In this document: piece by piece, positions 25,537 through 37,089 of the stretch
Numbering within the stretch: position 1 is the stretch's first letter
Layout: the number at the start of each line of letters is the position of its first letter
NCBI RefSeq assembly: GCF_000317125.1
Contig: NC_019695.1
Coordinates: 3,708,336-3,772,335, forward strand
DNA: 64,000 bases
From: Chroococcidiopsis thermalis PCC 7203
GTDB lineage: Bacteria > Cyanobacteriota > Cyanobacteriia > Cyanobacteriales > Chroococcidiopsidaceae
Direction of reading: 5' to 3'
The notes under the pieces: model-generated
What the model saw: only the letters and a program-made list of their open reading frames with translations
The model's database searches: none
Told to the model about the DNA's origin: nothing
Program-made: the position numbers and the translations under genes

Positions 25537-25570
25537 TGAGTAGGGGCGCACACCCGTGCGCCCCTACTCA
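25537..25570. terminator. Strong hairpin between convergent mutT and sasA
   Basis: Perfect 15-bp arms (TGAGTAGGGGCGCAC and GTGCGCCCCTACTCA) with a 4-nt ACCC loop. It lies exactly between the convergent mutT and kinase stops, so it could end both transcripts. No long T-tract. It belongs to the GGGCGCAC palindrome family (compare 6958, 35787). Confidence 0.7.
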
Positions 25571-26788
25571 CTACAAAGAATAAACCGGCAACGTGAAATG
25601 GAAACAACTGCCTCCATTAGGGGCTGAGTCTACCCAAATTTGCCCGTAGTGCGCTCTAATAATCCGTTGACACAAAGCTAAACCGATACCATAACCATCT
25701 TTAGCTTCATCGCGCTTGAGGCGGAACCGCTCTTCAAAGATGCGATCGTAATTTTCTTCAGGAATTCCAGGTCCAGTATCGCAAACGCTGACTTGTACCT
25801 TCTGCGTTGTGCGGTGCAGGCAAGAAATGCGGATCGTACCTCCTTCAGGAGTATACTTCATCGCATTGTCAAGCAAGTTGATCAAGACTTGCCTTACCCT
25901 TTCCCGGTCGGCATAAACCGCAGGTAAATCGTTAGGAAGATCGGTTTGGATAGATTGCGATTTGGTAAAAGCGCGGTCTTGGATATGTGCTTCTACATCT
26001 TGGTATAACTCGATCAAATCTAGCTTGTGGGGTTGAATTTGTAGTTCGGCACTAGAACCCCGCGTTACCTGTAACAAACTCGCAATCATGCGATCGATAA
26101 TCTTAGCTTGGCTGCGGGCTTGTTTGAACAACTGGGTTAATAAAGCAGGCGATGCAGAAAAACCCCCCTTTTTAGTCGATAGAAATTGAGCTTCGAGAGT
26201 TTCTACAGCAATAGACACAGCGGTCAGAGGATTGCGCAGGTCGTGCGCTACCATTGCAATAATTCGATCTTTAAACTGAAGCTGCTCCAATAACCTCTCC
26301 TGCTCGCGTTTGAGGCGAAAGACTTCATCGGAAAGCCGAATTACTTCTACCGAATCAGCTACAGAACGAATTGCGGTGACATTGGAAGTACCGTAATTGC
26401 CCGAGTTGTTTAAGTTTTCTAAATCCTTCGGTTTCGTTGAGGTTTCGGCTAACTCTGCTACCAAATTTGCCTGAGCCTCAGCTGATTGCTGCCACCGCAG
26501 CCACCAGTTACTTAGTTGCTCGATCAAATTACTTCCAGCCAGAATTTGTCTTGGTTCTGGATAAATTTTGATCAAAGCTGGTGTAGCCACCAGTTTGAAG
26601 TGTTCTGCTAGATACGGTTGTTCCCCGACATTAACAATCTGTAATTCAAACGGATACTCAGCTTGTAGCTGCTTGAGATAACGACGAATTTGCTGTATTT
26701 GCTGTCGCGAACTGGGACGCTCATCTACAAATAGCAGTAGTTGAAGCCTAGCTTCAGTCGAGGTCGGCTGTTCAGAAGAAACCTGCAT
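25571..26788 (-). CDS. sasA: Clock-output histidine kinase SasA
   Basis: About 405 residues from the ATG at 26788; a GTG at 26812 would add 8. The N-terminal KaiB-like thioredoxin-fold domain ([28 protein letters not shown], then [23 protein letters not shown], about residues 13-105) binds KaiC in the family. A coiled linker ([24 protein letters not shown]) leads to the HisKA motif [23 protein letters not shown] and the ATPase motifs [18 protein letters not shown] and [13 protein letters not shown]. It relays circadian phase to the RpaA regulator; neither rpaA nor the kai genes are in the window. Confidence 0.88.
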   Translation of the reverse strand: MQVSSEQPTSTEARLQLLLFVDERPSSRQQIQQIRRYLKQLQAEYPFELQIVNVGEQPYLAEHFKLVATPALIKIYPEPRQILAGSNLIEQLSNWWLRWQQSAEAQANLVAELAETSTKPKDLENLNNSGNYGTSNVTAIRSVADSVEVIRLSDEVFRLKREQERLLEQLQFKDRIIAMVAHDLRNPLTAVSIAVETLEAQFLSTKKGGFSASPALLTQLFKQARSQAKIIDRMIASLLQVTRGSSAELQIQPHKLDLIELYQDVEAHIQDRAFTKSQSIQTDLPNDLPAVYADRERVRQVLINLLDNAMKYTPEGGTIRISCLHRTTQKVQVSVCDTGPGIPEENYDRIFEERFRLKRDEAKDGYGIGLALCQRIIRAHYGQIWVDSAPNGGSCFHFTLPVYSL

Positions 26789-26992
26789 GCAATCTTGTTT
26801 CAGCACGGGCAACTAACAGGTAACGCTTAGTGAGAGGTCAAAGAAGTAGCCATAGCGGATTATAAATCAGCCTCCTCTTAAATTTAATATCTATTTTAGT
26901 TTTTGCATATAGCTAAGATGTTAAGGAGCGTAGAATTACAGATATTGGGCAGTCCTACGCTAGCGTAAAACTAGTACATATACTGAAAAACC

Positions 26993-28438
26993 GTGTTGTT
27001 TTCAAAAAGCGCTCGATTAGCTAGTTTAACCTGCTTATTGCTGGCTGTAACTGCCTGCGCCAATAGTCCTAACGCTCAGCAGTTGGAGCGCACTTTAGCT
27101 GCCGATCCTGAGTTGGAGACCAATCGACCGTTTAGTAATTCTGGCACTTCTGCGCCATCCACCGATTCAGCTCGGCAAAATCAGCCAAATGGGGCGATCG
27201 CCCAGCTACCATCTGACTTCCCTTCAGAAATTCCGCGCTATCCCGAGGCTCAGTTAGTGGCATCTGTACCAGCGGAAAACGAGTCTTCTCCGCCAGAAAC
27301 TCGGTGGGTAACTGGCGATCCGATCAACGTCGTGCAAAGCTTTTACCAAAAAGAATTTCAGTCGAATAACTGGCAAATTGTCAATCCGCCATCGGGGGGA
27401 GAAACAGATAACACGACGATTGAGGCGCGACGGAACGATCTGTTAGTAAAAATTGCGATCGCGCCAAGAACGACATCTACCCCTCCGCCTAATGCGACTC
27501 CTACACCCAACCAGCCGAACCCTGGAATAGATCCTGCTGCTAGCACGGAATTTACCATTCAGTATCAGCGAAATGCTCCAGCTACAGCCGCCACTCCTAC
27601 ACCCTCACCCCAAACCAGCGGGGAAAACTCAGCTCAGACACAGACAGGCAACTCAGTCACTTCTGACACAGCCGAGCGAAGCTTCAACGACCTGAGCCAA
27701 GCTCCTCAAGAATTGCAACAATATATTACAGATCTGGCAGCTTTGGGTGTATTGCCCCTCGAACCAACTAACGCCAAAAGCAGCCAAGCCGATCCCGTCC
27801 GCCAGTTCAATCCAAGCAAGATCGTCAGCCGCCGGGAATTTGCTCGTTGGTTGTTTGAAGCTAATAACCGCATTCAAGCCACTCGTCCAGCACTACAAAT
27901 TCGAGCCGCATCAGCCGCAGCTCAACCAGCATTTCGAGATGTACCGCGAAACGATCCCGATTTCTCCGTTATCCAGGGACTCGCGGAAGCAGGTTTAATT
28001 CCTAGTTCCTTGTCAGGAGACGGAACGGCAGTTTTATTCCGTCCTGATGCCCCGTTAACGCGGGAACAGTTGATTCTTTGGAAAGTCCCTCTAGATACCC
28101 GCCAAGCCTTGCCTAACGCCTCCTTAGAGGCTGTCAAAGAATCATGGGGATTCCAAGATGCAGCGCGGATCGATCCCAAAGCTTTACGTGCGGTAATTGC
28201 AGATTTTCAAAACGGAGAGCAGTCAAATATTCGCAGGGTTTTTGGATATACCACGCTGTTACAGCCGAAAAAACCCGTTACCCGCGCCGAAGCTGCATCA
28301 GCAATTTGGTTTTTTGGTAATGGCGGTGAGGGGATGACGGCTCAAGAAGCCCTGAAAGCACAACAGCAGCCGCAAAACACCCAACAACCCCAAAATCAGC
28401 CGCCAAATCAGCCTCAAGCGCAACCAACATCACCATAA
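26993..28438 (+). CDS. S-layer homology domain lipoprotein
   Basis: 481 residues from a GTG start. The N-terminus ends in a lipobox (LLLAVTAC, Cys about residue 22), so it should be lipid-anchored. A Ser/Pro/Thr-rich stretch with QTQTGNS-like spacers precedes two or three SLH-like repeats: DLSQAPQELQQYITDLAALGVLPL with VSRREFARWLFEANNRI, then FRDVPRNDPDFSVIQGLAEAGLIPSSL with LTREQLILWKV. The tail is Gln/Pro-rich. SLH domains bind cell-wall polymers, so it may link membrane and peptidoglycan. No operon partner. Confidence 0.8.
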   Translation: MLFSKSARLASLTCLLLAVTACANSPNAQQLERTLAADPELETNRPFSNSGTSAPSTDSARQNQPNGAIAQLPSDFPSEIPRYPEAQLVASVPAENESSPPETRWVTGDPINVVQSFYQKEFQSNNWQIVNPPSGGETDNTTIEARRNDLLVKIAIAPRTTSTPPPNATPTPNQPNPGIDPAASTEFTIQYQRNAPATAATPTPSPQTSGENSAQTQTGNSVTSDTAERSFNDLSQAPQELQQYITDLAALGVLPLEPTNAKSSQADPVRQFNPSKIVSRREFARWLFEANNRIQATRPALQIRAASAAAQPAFRDVPRNDPDFSVIQGLAEAGLIPSSLSGDGTAVLFRPDAPLTREQLILWKVPLDTRQALPNASLEAVKESWGFQDAARIDPKALRAVIADFQNGEQSNIRRVFGYTTLLQPKKPVTRAEAASAIWFFGNGGEGMTAQEALKAQQQPQNTQQPQNQPPNQPQAQPTSP

Positions 28439-28708
28439 AAAGTCACCCACGATTGACTCGGGCGCGATCGCATTCTGAATCGAATGTACTGATTTTTTGT
28501 GTAGAATTAGTTGCCGCAGGCATCGCACAACACTAAATCTTGTAATATCTTTTACTGTAAGATTTTAAATCTGGAGACGATAAGTGTGAGCTAATTCGAG
28601 CGCTCTTGCTGAAAACTACTGTACTTTACACCCCCTGTACTTTAACAGCGATTGGTTATCATCCAGAAAATGAGTAATAGAGAATTTTAACTTATGAGTT
28701 CTTAAGTT

Positions 28709-29290
28709 ATGGCTTTAACAGCTTCTACTATGTTGCCACTGGGGACTCTTGCCCCAGATTTTCAACTTCCAGATGTTGTTTCTGGCGACACGATCTCTTT
28801 ATCTACATTTGCTGGCAAACAGGCTTTGCTAGTGATGTTTATCTGTCAGCATTGCCCTTTTGTCAAACACGTTAAAACGGAACTAGCACAACTCGGTAAA
28901 GATTACAATCACCAAAATGTAGGGATGGTTGCTATTAGTGCCAATGATATTCACAACTACCCCGATGATGCTCCAGAAAAGCTCAAAGCAATGGCAGTGG
29001 AATTAGATTTGCCATTCCCCGTATGCTATGACGCGAGCCAGGAAACAGCTAAGGCTTATACTGCTGCTTGCACTCCAGATTTCTTTTTGTTCGATGCAGG
29101 GCAAAAATTAGTTTATCGCGGACAGTTAGATGATAGCCGTCCTAGTAATGGTAAGCCTGTAACGGGTGCGGATTTACGAGCTGCTATTGATGCAATTCTT
29201 GCCTCGCGTCCCGTGCCTACCGAGCAAAAGCCTAGTGTTGGATGCAATATTAAGTGGAAACCTGGTAATGAACCTAGTTACTACGGCTAA
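28709..29290 (+). CDS. Redoxin/thioredoxin-family protein
   Basis: 193 residues of the AhpC/TSA-like thioredoxin fold. APDFQLPDVVSGDTISLSTF leads to the redox site FICQHCPFVKHVK (CxxC). Then come MVAISANDIHNYPDDAPEKLKAMA and CTPDFFLFDAGQKLVYRGQLDDSRP with the cis-Pro region. The SNGKPVTGADLRAAIDAILASRPVP and SVGCNIKW tail is typical of cyanobacterial thioredoxin-like proteins of this group. It has no signal peptide, so it acts in the cytosol. The partner is unknown. A direct CTGTACTTTA repeat occurs upstream. Confidence 0.85.
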   Translation: MALTASTMLPLGTLAPDFQLPDVVSGDTISLSTFAGKQALLVMFICQHCPFVKHVKTELAQLGKDYNHQNVGMVAISANDIHNYPDDAPEKLKAMAVELDLPFPVCYDASQETAKAYTAACTPDFFLFDAGQKLVYRGQLDDSRPSNGKPVTGADLRAAIDAILASRPVPTEQKPSVGCNIKWKPGNEPSYYG

Positions 29291-29464
29291 AAAGGGAAAC
29301 AAAGGAGCAGATTTGGGAATCTTATAATTAGAGTCTTGCTTCTGAGCAACTCTGTTAAACCGAACTATTTGAGGCGCTCTGATTTTGAGTCGGGAGCGCG
29401 AATTATTATGCCTGGCTCCAGCAGCCACAAATCATCAACACATGATTATTAAGTTATCTAGACA

Positions 29465-29947
29465 ATGAAAATTTCGATTCTTGCTACCGTTACTTTGCTA
29501 GCTCCTCTTTGTTTCATGGCTTCAGCTCAGGCTTATAATCCCCAAGACCTAGCACAATTAAAACGGACAAATGCTTGTCCTCGATGTGACTTAAGTAACG
29601 CACCCCTGAATAACTTAAACCTCAGCCGAGCCAATTTGCGTAATGCCAATCTTCAAGGTGCTAACTTATCTCGTTCTATTCTGGCAGGTGCAGATTTAAG
29701 CGATGCAAATCTGGAGACAGCAAATATTTCAAGTGCTAATTTATTTGAGACATTACTGATTGGCGCAAACCTCAAGTCTGCTGTTCTTGTCAACTCGAAC
29801 TTGACTGGTGCTGGTTTAATGGCTGCTAACTTAGAAGGTGCTAACCTCAGAGGAGCAATTATGGATTTAGTCAATTCACGAGGGGCAAGATATAGAGCGA
29901 CAATCATGCCTAATGGTACGGTTACCCCAACTCCAACTTGGCGGTGA
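29465..29947 (+). CDS. Secreted pentapeptide-repeat protein
   Basis: 160 residues. A signal peptide (MKISILATVTLLAPLCFMASAQA, cleavage about residue 23) is followed by NACPRCDLSNAPL and about 18 A(N/D)Lxx pentapeptide units (LSRANLRNANLQGANLSRSI and onward), which form a right-handed quadrilateral helix. The export signal and the N-terminal CPRCDLSNAPL element recur in periplasmic or lumenal pentapeptide proteins of cyanobacteria. Function unknown. The gene ends at a heptamer repeat array. Confidence 0.88.
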   Translation: MKISILATVTLLAPLCFMASAQAYNPQDLAQLKRTNACPRCDLSNAPLNNLNLSRANLRNANLQGANLSRSILAGADLSDANLETANISSANLFETLLIGANLKSAVLVNSNLTGAGLMAANLEGANLRGAIMDLVNSRGARYRATIMPNGTVTPTPTWR

Positions 29948-29950
29948 CGA

Positions 29951-30003
29951 TGGTAATGGGTAATGGGTAATGGGTAATGGGTAGTTGGTAGTTGGTAGTT
30001 GAC
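29951..30003. repeat. Heptamer tandem repeat (GGTAATG then TAGTTGG)
   Basis: About seven units, four of GGTAATG followed by three of GTAGTTG, between the pentapeptide gene and the GH3 gene. Confidence 0.85.
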
Positions 30004-30063
30004 AGTTGAGAATTGAGTGTTAACCTTCAACTATCAACCTAACCCCTAATCCGCAATCCATAA

Positions 30064-31836
<1,773 letters not shown>

Positions 31837-31839
31837 TTC

Positions 31840-31862
31840 TCTATCTTAAGATAGATTTTTTT
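31840..31862 (+). terminator. Rho-independent terminator of the GH3 gene
   Basis: TCTATCTTAAGATAGA, a self-complementary stem, is followed by seven T residues, 4 bp after the stop codon. Confidence 0.8.
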
Positions 31863-32172
31863 GACTCTTTTATCTCACCTGAGTTAGATATGACAAAACC
31901 TTAACCCATTCCTAAACCAAAAAATATAGGATTAAAAGGGCTATGCACCAGCTCTTGAAAAAGTTCAAGCATAGACAGGTGGCGAACATTTTGTCAAGAA
32001 TTGTTGACTGTCTCAATATTTGTTAATATATAGTTGAATGATATAACGTCAAAATAGGGATAATTTCAGTATAGTCAACTACAAAATTTTCAACTTCAAT
32101 TAATTATTTACTCATCTGCCACCTTGAGAGAACAACACATCCGATACCCCGATCGAAACTTAGGTTAAAACT
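31863..32172. other. AT-rich intergenic region upstream of the DUF4327 gene
   Basis: About 310 bp that presumably hold the DUF4327 promoter. No ORF or structured RNA is convincing. Confidence 0.45.
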
Positions 32173-32406
32173 ATGAGTGTAAATACGGTGCCACCAATCC
32201 GATATTCTTTGGACGTAATCCAAGATGAAGCCCGTCAGTTGGTCCAAAAAGGATTGGTTAGCCGCCAGCAGCCAATCTATACTCTGTGTCAGTACATTCC
32301 AGCACGGGAATGGGTTTGCATAGAGTGCGAATTAGAGCAATGTGATTTCTTGCTACGCGATCGCATCGGCGATCTGATTGGTAGAGAACAATGGGATAAC
32401 GATTAA
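32173..32406 (+). CDS. DUF4327 family protein
   Basis: 77 residues: PPIRYSLDVIQDEARQLVQKGLVSRQQPIYTLCQYIPAREWVCIECELEQCDFLLRDRIGDLIGREQW. This reads as the small cyanobacterial DUF4327 family, with the conserved CQYIPAREW centre and a C-terminal LRDRIGDLIGxExW end. Function unknown. It is a monocistronic gene followed by a very strong terminator. Confidence 0.85.
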   Translation: MSVNTVPPIRYSLDVIQDEARQLVQKGLVSRQQPIYTLCQYIPAREWVCIECELEQCDFLLRDRIGDLIGREQWDND

Positions 32407-32426
32407 AAGGGCTATGGAATTAGAAA

Positions 32427-32466
32427 CTAAGGGCTAGTGCGTCGTTGCACTAGCCCTTAGCGTTTT
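32427..32466 (+). terminator. Strong rho-independent terminator after the DUF4327 gene
   Basis: Perfect 14-bp arms CTAAGGGCTAGTGC and GCACTAGCCCTTAG with a 6-nt loop, followed by CGTTTTT. Confidence 0.9.
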
Positions 32467-32707
32467 TAGCAAAAGAATCGTCAACTGAACAGCTCTTGAG
32501 AAGAGTGGCTAATAGTCGCGAATAATTAACTATTAGCCATTAGCAATCGTGCTCAAATCTTCATCCATTGTCTATAAACCCCACATTCTCGCTCGGAGAA
32601 CGAGGATTTTTCTTGCTTTTTTCGGTTTGACTCTGTAATATCTATGACCAGATAGATTAAATACGGTAGTTCTACCAAAGATTCGTAGATTATTAGGAGA
32701 CAATGAC

Positions 32708-33847
32708 ATGAGGTGGTGGCAGCAGACCTGGAAGCAATGGCAGCGGGCGGTTGAGCAGCTTGGTAGACTCAGGTGGAATTCGGTCAAAAGCTTGGCATCG
32801 CTATTTTTAGTTGGGGTGAGTTTGAGCGTGGCGATCGCCGCTTGTAGTGGTAATGGTAGTAATTCTGCTCAAAATCCTGCTGCTAGTCCTGTAGCGGCAA
32901 ATAAGCAGGATGTGGAACTGACTCTCGTTTCCTTTGCCGTCACCAAAGCCGCTCACGATGCGATCGTTCCTAAATTTGTCGAGCAGTGGAAGCAAGAACA
33001 TAATCAAAACGTGACCTTCAAGACGAGCTATGGTGGCTCTGGTTCCCAAACTCGCGCCGTGATTGATGGTTTGGAAGCAGATATCGTTCACTTAGCCCTT
33101 GCCCTCGACACGAGCCGGATCGAGAAAGCGGGACTGATCGAACCAGGATGGGAAAAAGAAGTTCCCGATAATGGCATTGTCTCTAAATCTGTTGCCGCAT
33201 TAGTCACTCGTCCAGATAACCCCAAAGGTATTAAGACTTGGGCAGATTTAGCCAAAGATGGAGTCAGCCTGATTACAGCCGACCCGAAGACTTCCGGCAT
33301 TGCCCGTTGGAATTTCCTGACGCTGTGGAATTCTGCCATCAAAACTGGTGCAAGCGAAGAACAAGCACTCGACTTTGTGAGCAAAGTTTATGGCAACGTG
33401 CCAATTTTAACTAAAGATGCGCGAGAAGCAACTGATGTCTTTTTCAAGCAAGGGCAGGGAGATGCTTTAATTAACTACGAAAACGAAATTCTTCTAGCAC
33501 AGCAAAGAGGCGGCGAGAACGTTGCTTATATCATTCCCGATGTCAATATTTCCATCGACAATCCCATCGCTGTAGTGGATAAAAATGTAGACAAGCACGG
33601 CAGTCGCGAAGTCGCCGAAGCTTTCGTGAAATACCTATTTACACCCGAAGCTCAGCAAGAGTTTGCCAAAGTCGGATTTCGACCCGTGGACGAGACAGTA
33701 GCTCAAACCAAGGAAAATACTGACAAATATCCCAAAGTGCAAAATCTCGGATCGGTGAAGGACTTTGGGGGATGGAACGCAGTCCAAGCTAAATTCTTTG
33801 AAGACGGAGCAGTTTTCGACCAAATTCAAGCCAAAATTAATCGTTAA
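32708..33847 (+). CDS. sbpA: Sulfate ABC transporter substrate-binding protein
   Basis: 379 residues. A long positively charged N-terminus leads to a hydrophobic segment and a lipobox-like end (LFLVGVSLSVAIAAC, Cys about residue 46). The mature part has VELTLVSFAVTKAAHDAIVPKF and FKTSYGGSGSQTRAVIDGLEADIVHLAL. It also has ADPKTSGIARWNFLTLW, typical of sulfate/thiosulfate-binding proteins. It delivers sulfate to the CysTW permease encoded downstream. ATTAGGAGACAATGAC precedes the ATG. A dispersed repeat and a run of TTTTGAC-type heptamers separate it from cysT. Confidence 0.92.
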   Translation: MRWWQQTWKQWQRAVEQLGRLRWNSVKSLASLFLVGVSLSVAIAACSGNGSNSAQNPAASPVAANKQDVELTLVSFAVTKAAHDAIVPKFVEQWKQEHNQNVTFKTSYGGSGSQTRAVIDGLEADIVHLALALDTSRIEKAGLIEPGWEKEVPDNGIVSKSVAALVTRPDNPKGIKTWADLAKDGVSLITADPKTSGIARWNFLTLWNSAIKTGASEEQALDFVSKVYGNVPILTKDAREATDVFFKQGQGDALINYENEILLAQQRGGENVAYIIPDVNISIDNPIAVVDKNVDKHGSREVAEAFVKYLFTPEAQQEFAKVGFRPVDETVAQTKENTDKYPKVQNLGSVKDFGGWNAVQAKFFEDGAVFDQIQAKINR

Positions 33848-33854
33848 TTGTTGC

Positions 33855-33968
33855 GTGGTGCGTGGAAGAAATTTTACATACATTCTTCTGACTCCTTTTC
33901 GGGCGGGTTTGACGGAGAACATATCCGTCTAGCGACAGCTAACGCGAATAAACCCGCCCCTACGACTC
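33855..33968 (+). repeat. Dispersed repeat with GGGCGGGTTT inverted ends, copy 2
   Basis: A 59-bp core (33901-33959) is bounded by GGGCGGGTTT and AAACCCGCCC, with an internal GACGGA/TCCGTC hairpin. It is preceded by GCGTGGTGCGTG and CTTCTGACT and followed by CCTACGACT. Organisation matches the minus-strand copy at 14381-14482. Confidence 0.75.
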
Positions 33969-34015
33969 CTGATTCTTGATTCTTAACTTTTAACTTTTGA
34001 CTTTTAACTTTTCAG

Positions 34016-34882
34016 ATGGCTGTATCTCCTGCACCTCGATTTGGTTTTCGCAATTCAGTAGCTCAAAAGTTGCGGCAATGGTTGTTTCATATGCCTTGGA
34101 CGTGGCGCATTACGCTGGGATATCTCACAGTGATGTTATTCCTTCCCATTGCGGCAATGTTCCTCAAAGCGAGTACAGAAGGTCCTGTTAACTTTTGGCG
34201 CATTGCTACTAGTCCCGTGGCGCTGGCAACATACAACGTCACATTTGTGACATCAATCTTGGCGGCTTTGATGAATGGACTTTTTGGCACTCTGATTGCC
34301 TGGGTTTTAGTGCGCTACACATTTCCCTTCAAAAGATTAATTGACGCTTCGATCGATTTGCCCTTTGCCTTACCAACTTCGGTAGCAGGGCTAACGCTGG
34401 CAACAGTGTATAGCAATAATGGCTGGATTGGCTCTTTGCTTGCTCCTTTGGGAATTAAAGTGTCCTTCACCCGTTTGGGCGTATGGGTAGCCATGATTTT
34501 TATTTCGCTACCTTTTGTGGTACGGACAGTGCAACCTGTCATGCAAGAAATGGAAAGAGAAATTGAAGAAGCTGCTTGGTCTTTAGGGGCAGATCGGTGG
34601 CAAACTTTTGTGCGGGTGATTTTACCACCTCTATTTCCAGCAATCTTGACTGGTGTGGCTTTGGGTTTCTCCCGTGCTGTAGGAGAGTATGGCTCAACCG
34701 TAATTATTTCCTCCAACACGCCTTTTAAAGATTTAATTGCACCCGTACTGATTTTTCAACGCTTAGAGCAATATGATTACTCTGGTGCAACTGTCATCGG
34801 TACGGTGTTGCTGTTGATTTCATTAGTGTTGCTGCTGTTGATTAATCTTTTGCAGGCTTGGGGAAGACGGTATGACGACTAG
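34016..34882 (+). CDS. cysT: Sulfate ABC transporter permease CysT
   Basis: 288 residues with about six membrane helices (first at about 32-55, [20 protein letters not shown]). The cytoplasmic EAA loop is [53 protein letters not shown], which couples to the ATPase. [21 protein letters not shown] is typical of CysT. It overlaps cysW by 11 bp, implying translational coupling. Together with CysW it forms the sulfate channel fed by SbpA. The cysA ATPase gene is not in the window. Confidence 0.93.
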   Translation: MAVSPAPRFGFRNSVAQKLRQWLFHMPWTWRITLGYLTVMLFLPIAAMFLKASTEGPVNFWRIATSPVALATYNVTFVTSILAALMNGLFGTLIAWVLVRYTFPFKRLIDASIDLPFALPTSVAGLTLATVYSNNGWIGSLLAPLGIKVSFTRLGVWVAMIFISLPFVVRTVQPVMQEMEREIEEAAWSLGADRWQTFVRVILPPLFPAILTGVALGFSRAVGEYGSTVIISSNTPFKDLIAPVLIFQRLEQYDYSGATVIGTVLLLISLVLLLLINLLQAWGRRYDD

Positions 34883-35741
34883 GAAGGATATGAATTCTCG
34901 GATGAATAATAGCAAAGCTAAGTCCAGGGAACAAAAGAGTTGGGTTCCAACAATTTTGATTGTCGTCGCGATCGCCTATGTCAGTTTAGTGCTTTACATC
35001 CCTGCCTTAAACGTCTTCATCCAAGCTTTTAGCAGAGGAGTTGGTCCATTTTTTGCTAACCTGACTCGACCGGAGTTTCTCCATGCCGTCCAATTAACTG
35101 TAATGTTAGCCGCGATCGCCTTACCGCTGAATACAGTTTTTGGATTATGTGCGGCTTGGGCGCTGACCCGTCATCGATTTCCAGGTCGTGCTTTTGTTTT
35201 GAGTTTGATCGATCTGCCCTTTTCCATCTCGCCTGTAGTTGCAGGTCTGATGATTGTCTTGCTCTACGGACGACAAGGATGGTTTGGTGGATGGTTGCAA
35301 GATCGCGGGCTGAATATTATCTTTGCCTTTCCAGGTATGGTTTTGGCAACAGCGTTCGTGAGTATGCCGTTTGTTGCCCGTGAGGTGATTCCCGTATTGG
35401 AGGAATTAGGGTCAGATCAAGAAGAGGCTGCCAAGACTCTAGGGGCGAACGACTGGCAGATCTTTTGGCGCGTCACCTTACCCAATATCCGATGGGGTTT
35501 ACTCTACGGCTTAATTTTGACTAATGCGAGAGCTATGGGCGAATTTGGGGCGGTTTCGGTGGTTTCGGGAAATATTTCGGGAAAAACCCAAAGTTTACCG
35601 CTATTTGTTGAAGATGCTTACAAGCAGTATGAAACTGAAGCTGCCTACTCTGCTGCTGTACTATTAGCACTGTTGGCTGTAGTGACGTTGGTATTGAAGG
35701 AAATTTTGGAACGGAAAACTCGAATTAAAGATGTGGAATAA
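34872..35741 (+). CDS. cysW: Sulfate ABC transporter permease CysW
   Basis: 289 residues from the ATG that overlaps the cysT end; a later ATG at 34890 is possible. The membrane helices begin at [29 protein letters not shown]. The EAA loop is [78 protein letters not shown] parallels the CysT motif, as expected for paralogous partners of the heterodimeric channel. The following gene encodes a different permease type, so the operon probably ends here without cysA. Confidence 0.93.
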   Translation: MTTRKDMNSRMNNSKAKSREQKSWVPTILIVVAIAYVSLVLYIPALNVFIQAFSRGVGPFFANLTRPEFLHAVQLTVMLAAIALPLNTVFGLCAAWALTRHRFPGRAFVLSLIDLPFSISPVVAGLMIVLLYGRQGWFGGWLQDRGLNIIFAFPGMVLATAFVSMPFVAREVIPVLEELGSDQEEAAKTLGANDWQIFWRVTLPNIRWGLLYGLILTNARAMGEFGAVSVVSGNISGKTQSLPLFVEDAYKQYETEAAYSAAVLLALLAVVTLVLKEILERKTRIKDVE

Positions 35742-35786
35742 GGTGAAATTTTGTATTTAGCTTAAAATACAGATTTAACTGGCTAC

Positions 35787-35812
35787 AAGGGCGCACGGCT
35801 GTGCACCCCTAC
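35787..35812. repeat. GGGCGCAC-type imperfect palindrome
   Basis: AGGGCGCAC and GTGCACCCCT arms around GGCT, just downstream of cysW. It is the third and most diverged member of the 6958/25537 palindrome family. Confidence 0.5.
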
Positions 35813-35826
35813 TCTCCTCCCCAATC

Positions 35827-36939
35827 ATGAACTGGTGGCAAAGACTTAAAAAGAATCCCCTCGCCCGCTTTGGGGCGATTCTGCTACTCATTTTTTACAT
35901 TGCAGTTTTCGCTGCTGATTTTGTCGCACCCTACGACCCTTATGAGTCTCAAGCTAATGGTTCCCTGCTGCCACCCACACAAATTTATTGGCAGAATACA
36001 CAAGGGCAATTTGTTGGACCTCACGTTTACCCTACGACTCAAGGTAAGACAGATTTAAATACAGGCGATCGCCAACTGATTGTAGACCGGACTAAGCCTG
36101 CTTGGTTCCGCTTGTTTGTTGCAGGCGATCGCTACCAACTATTTCGTCTCAGCTTACCACTGGGCAATAATTTTGAAGAAGTGGAAGTATTTAGTGGCAT
36201 TCCTGTTAACCTACATTTATTCGGTACAACTGGGGCTAAATTTAACTTGTTGGGAACTGACGAACAGGGACGCGATCAATTTAGCCGCCTGTTACATGGG
36301 GGGCGCGTTAGCCTCAGCGTTGGTTTAATCGGAGTCGCTATCTCTTTTCCCCTCGGCATGATTGTCGGCGGTATTTCTGGCTATTTTGGTGGCTGGATCG
36401 ATAGCATCATCATGCGTCTTGTAGAAGTCTTAATGACGATTCCTGGTCTTTATCTATTGGTTGCTTTGGCAGCAGTTTTACCACCAGGACTAAGTAGCGC
36501 TCAGCGATTTATGCTGATTGTTTTAATTACTTCTTTTATCAGTTGGTCTGGACTGGCGCGAGTCATTCGCGGACAAGTTCTATCGATTAAAGAGCGAGAA
36601 TTCGTTCAAGCAGCTAAAGCTATGGGTGGCGATCCTTTCTACATCATCATCCGTCACGTTCTGCCTCAAACAGCAACGTATATCATCATCTCAGCGACTC
36701 TATCCGTACCTGGATTTATTGCGGCAGAATCGGTGTTAAGTCTAATCGGATTGGGCATTCAGCAACCCGATCCATCTTGGGGCAATTTGCTCTCTTTAGC
36801 AACAAATGCCTCAATTTTAGTGCTACAACCTTGGTTGGTTTGGCCTCCCGCGATATTAATTATTGTTACAGTGCTGGCATTTAATTTATTAGGAGATGGC
36901 TTGCGCGATGCCCTCGATCCTCGTAGTGTCAGACGGTAG
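35827..36939 (+). CDS. DppC/OppC-type ABC permease
   Basis: 370 residues. The N-terminus NPLARFGAILLLIFYIAVFAADFVAPYDPYESQ is typical of DppC/OppC. A long extracytoplasmic insertion (about residues 50-130) separates helix 1 from the core. The core has LLGTDEQGRDQFSRLLHGGRVSLSVGLIGV and an EAA loop (KEREFVQAAKAMGGDPFYIIIRHVLPQTATYIIISATLSVPGFIAAESVLSLIGLGIQQPDPSWGNLL). It imports peptides or related solutes. No DppB or binding protein is adjacent; a fused DppD-DppF ATPase is encoded 23 kb away at 60449. The substrate is unknown. Confidence 0.87.
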   Translation: MNWWQRLKKNPLARFGAILLLIFYIAVFAADFVAPYDPYESQANGSLLPPTQIYWQNTQGQFVGPHVYPTTQGKTDLNTGDRQLIVDRTKPAWFRLFVAGDRYQLFRLSLPLGNNFEEVEVFSGIPVNLHLFGTTGAKFNLLGTDEQGRDQFSRLLHGGRVSLSVGLIGVAISFPLGMIVGGISGYFGGWIDSIIMRLVEVLMTIPGLYLLVALAAVLPPGLSSAQRFMLIVLITSFISWSGLARVIRGQVLSIKEREFVQAAKAMGGDPFYIIIRHVLPQTATYIIISATLSVPGFIAAESVLSLIGLGIQQPDPSWGNLLSLATNASILVLQPWLVWPPAILIIVTVLAFNLLGDGLRDALDPRSVRR

Positions 36940-37089
36940 GAGACAAGTTGGAAGTCGTAAGTCGTAAGTCGGGAGTGGCTAGTAGTAAATAGTCACTGCT
37001 CCCTACTCCCTGCTCGGGCGCTCCCTGATAACTGTAGAGGTGGATTAAGCTGGATTATTCCTTAATATTCTTTCCAGCTTTTCTTGCTT

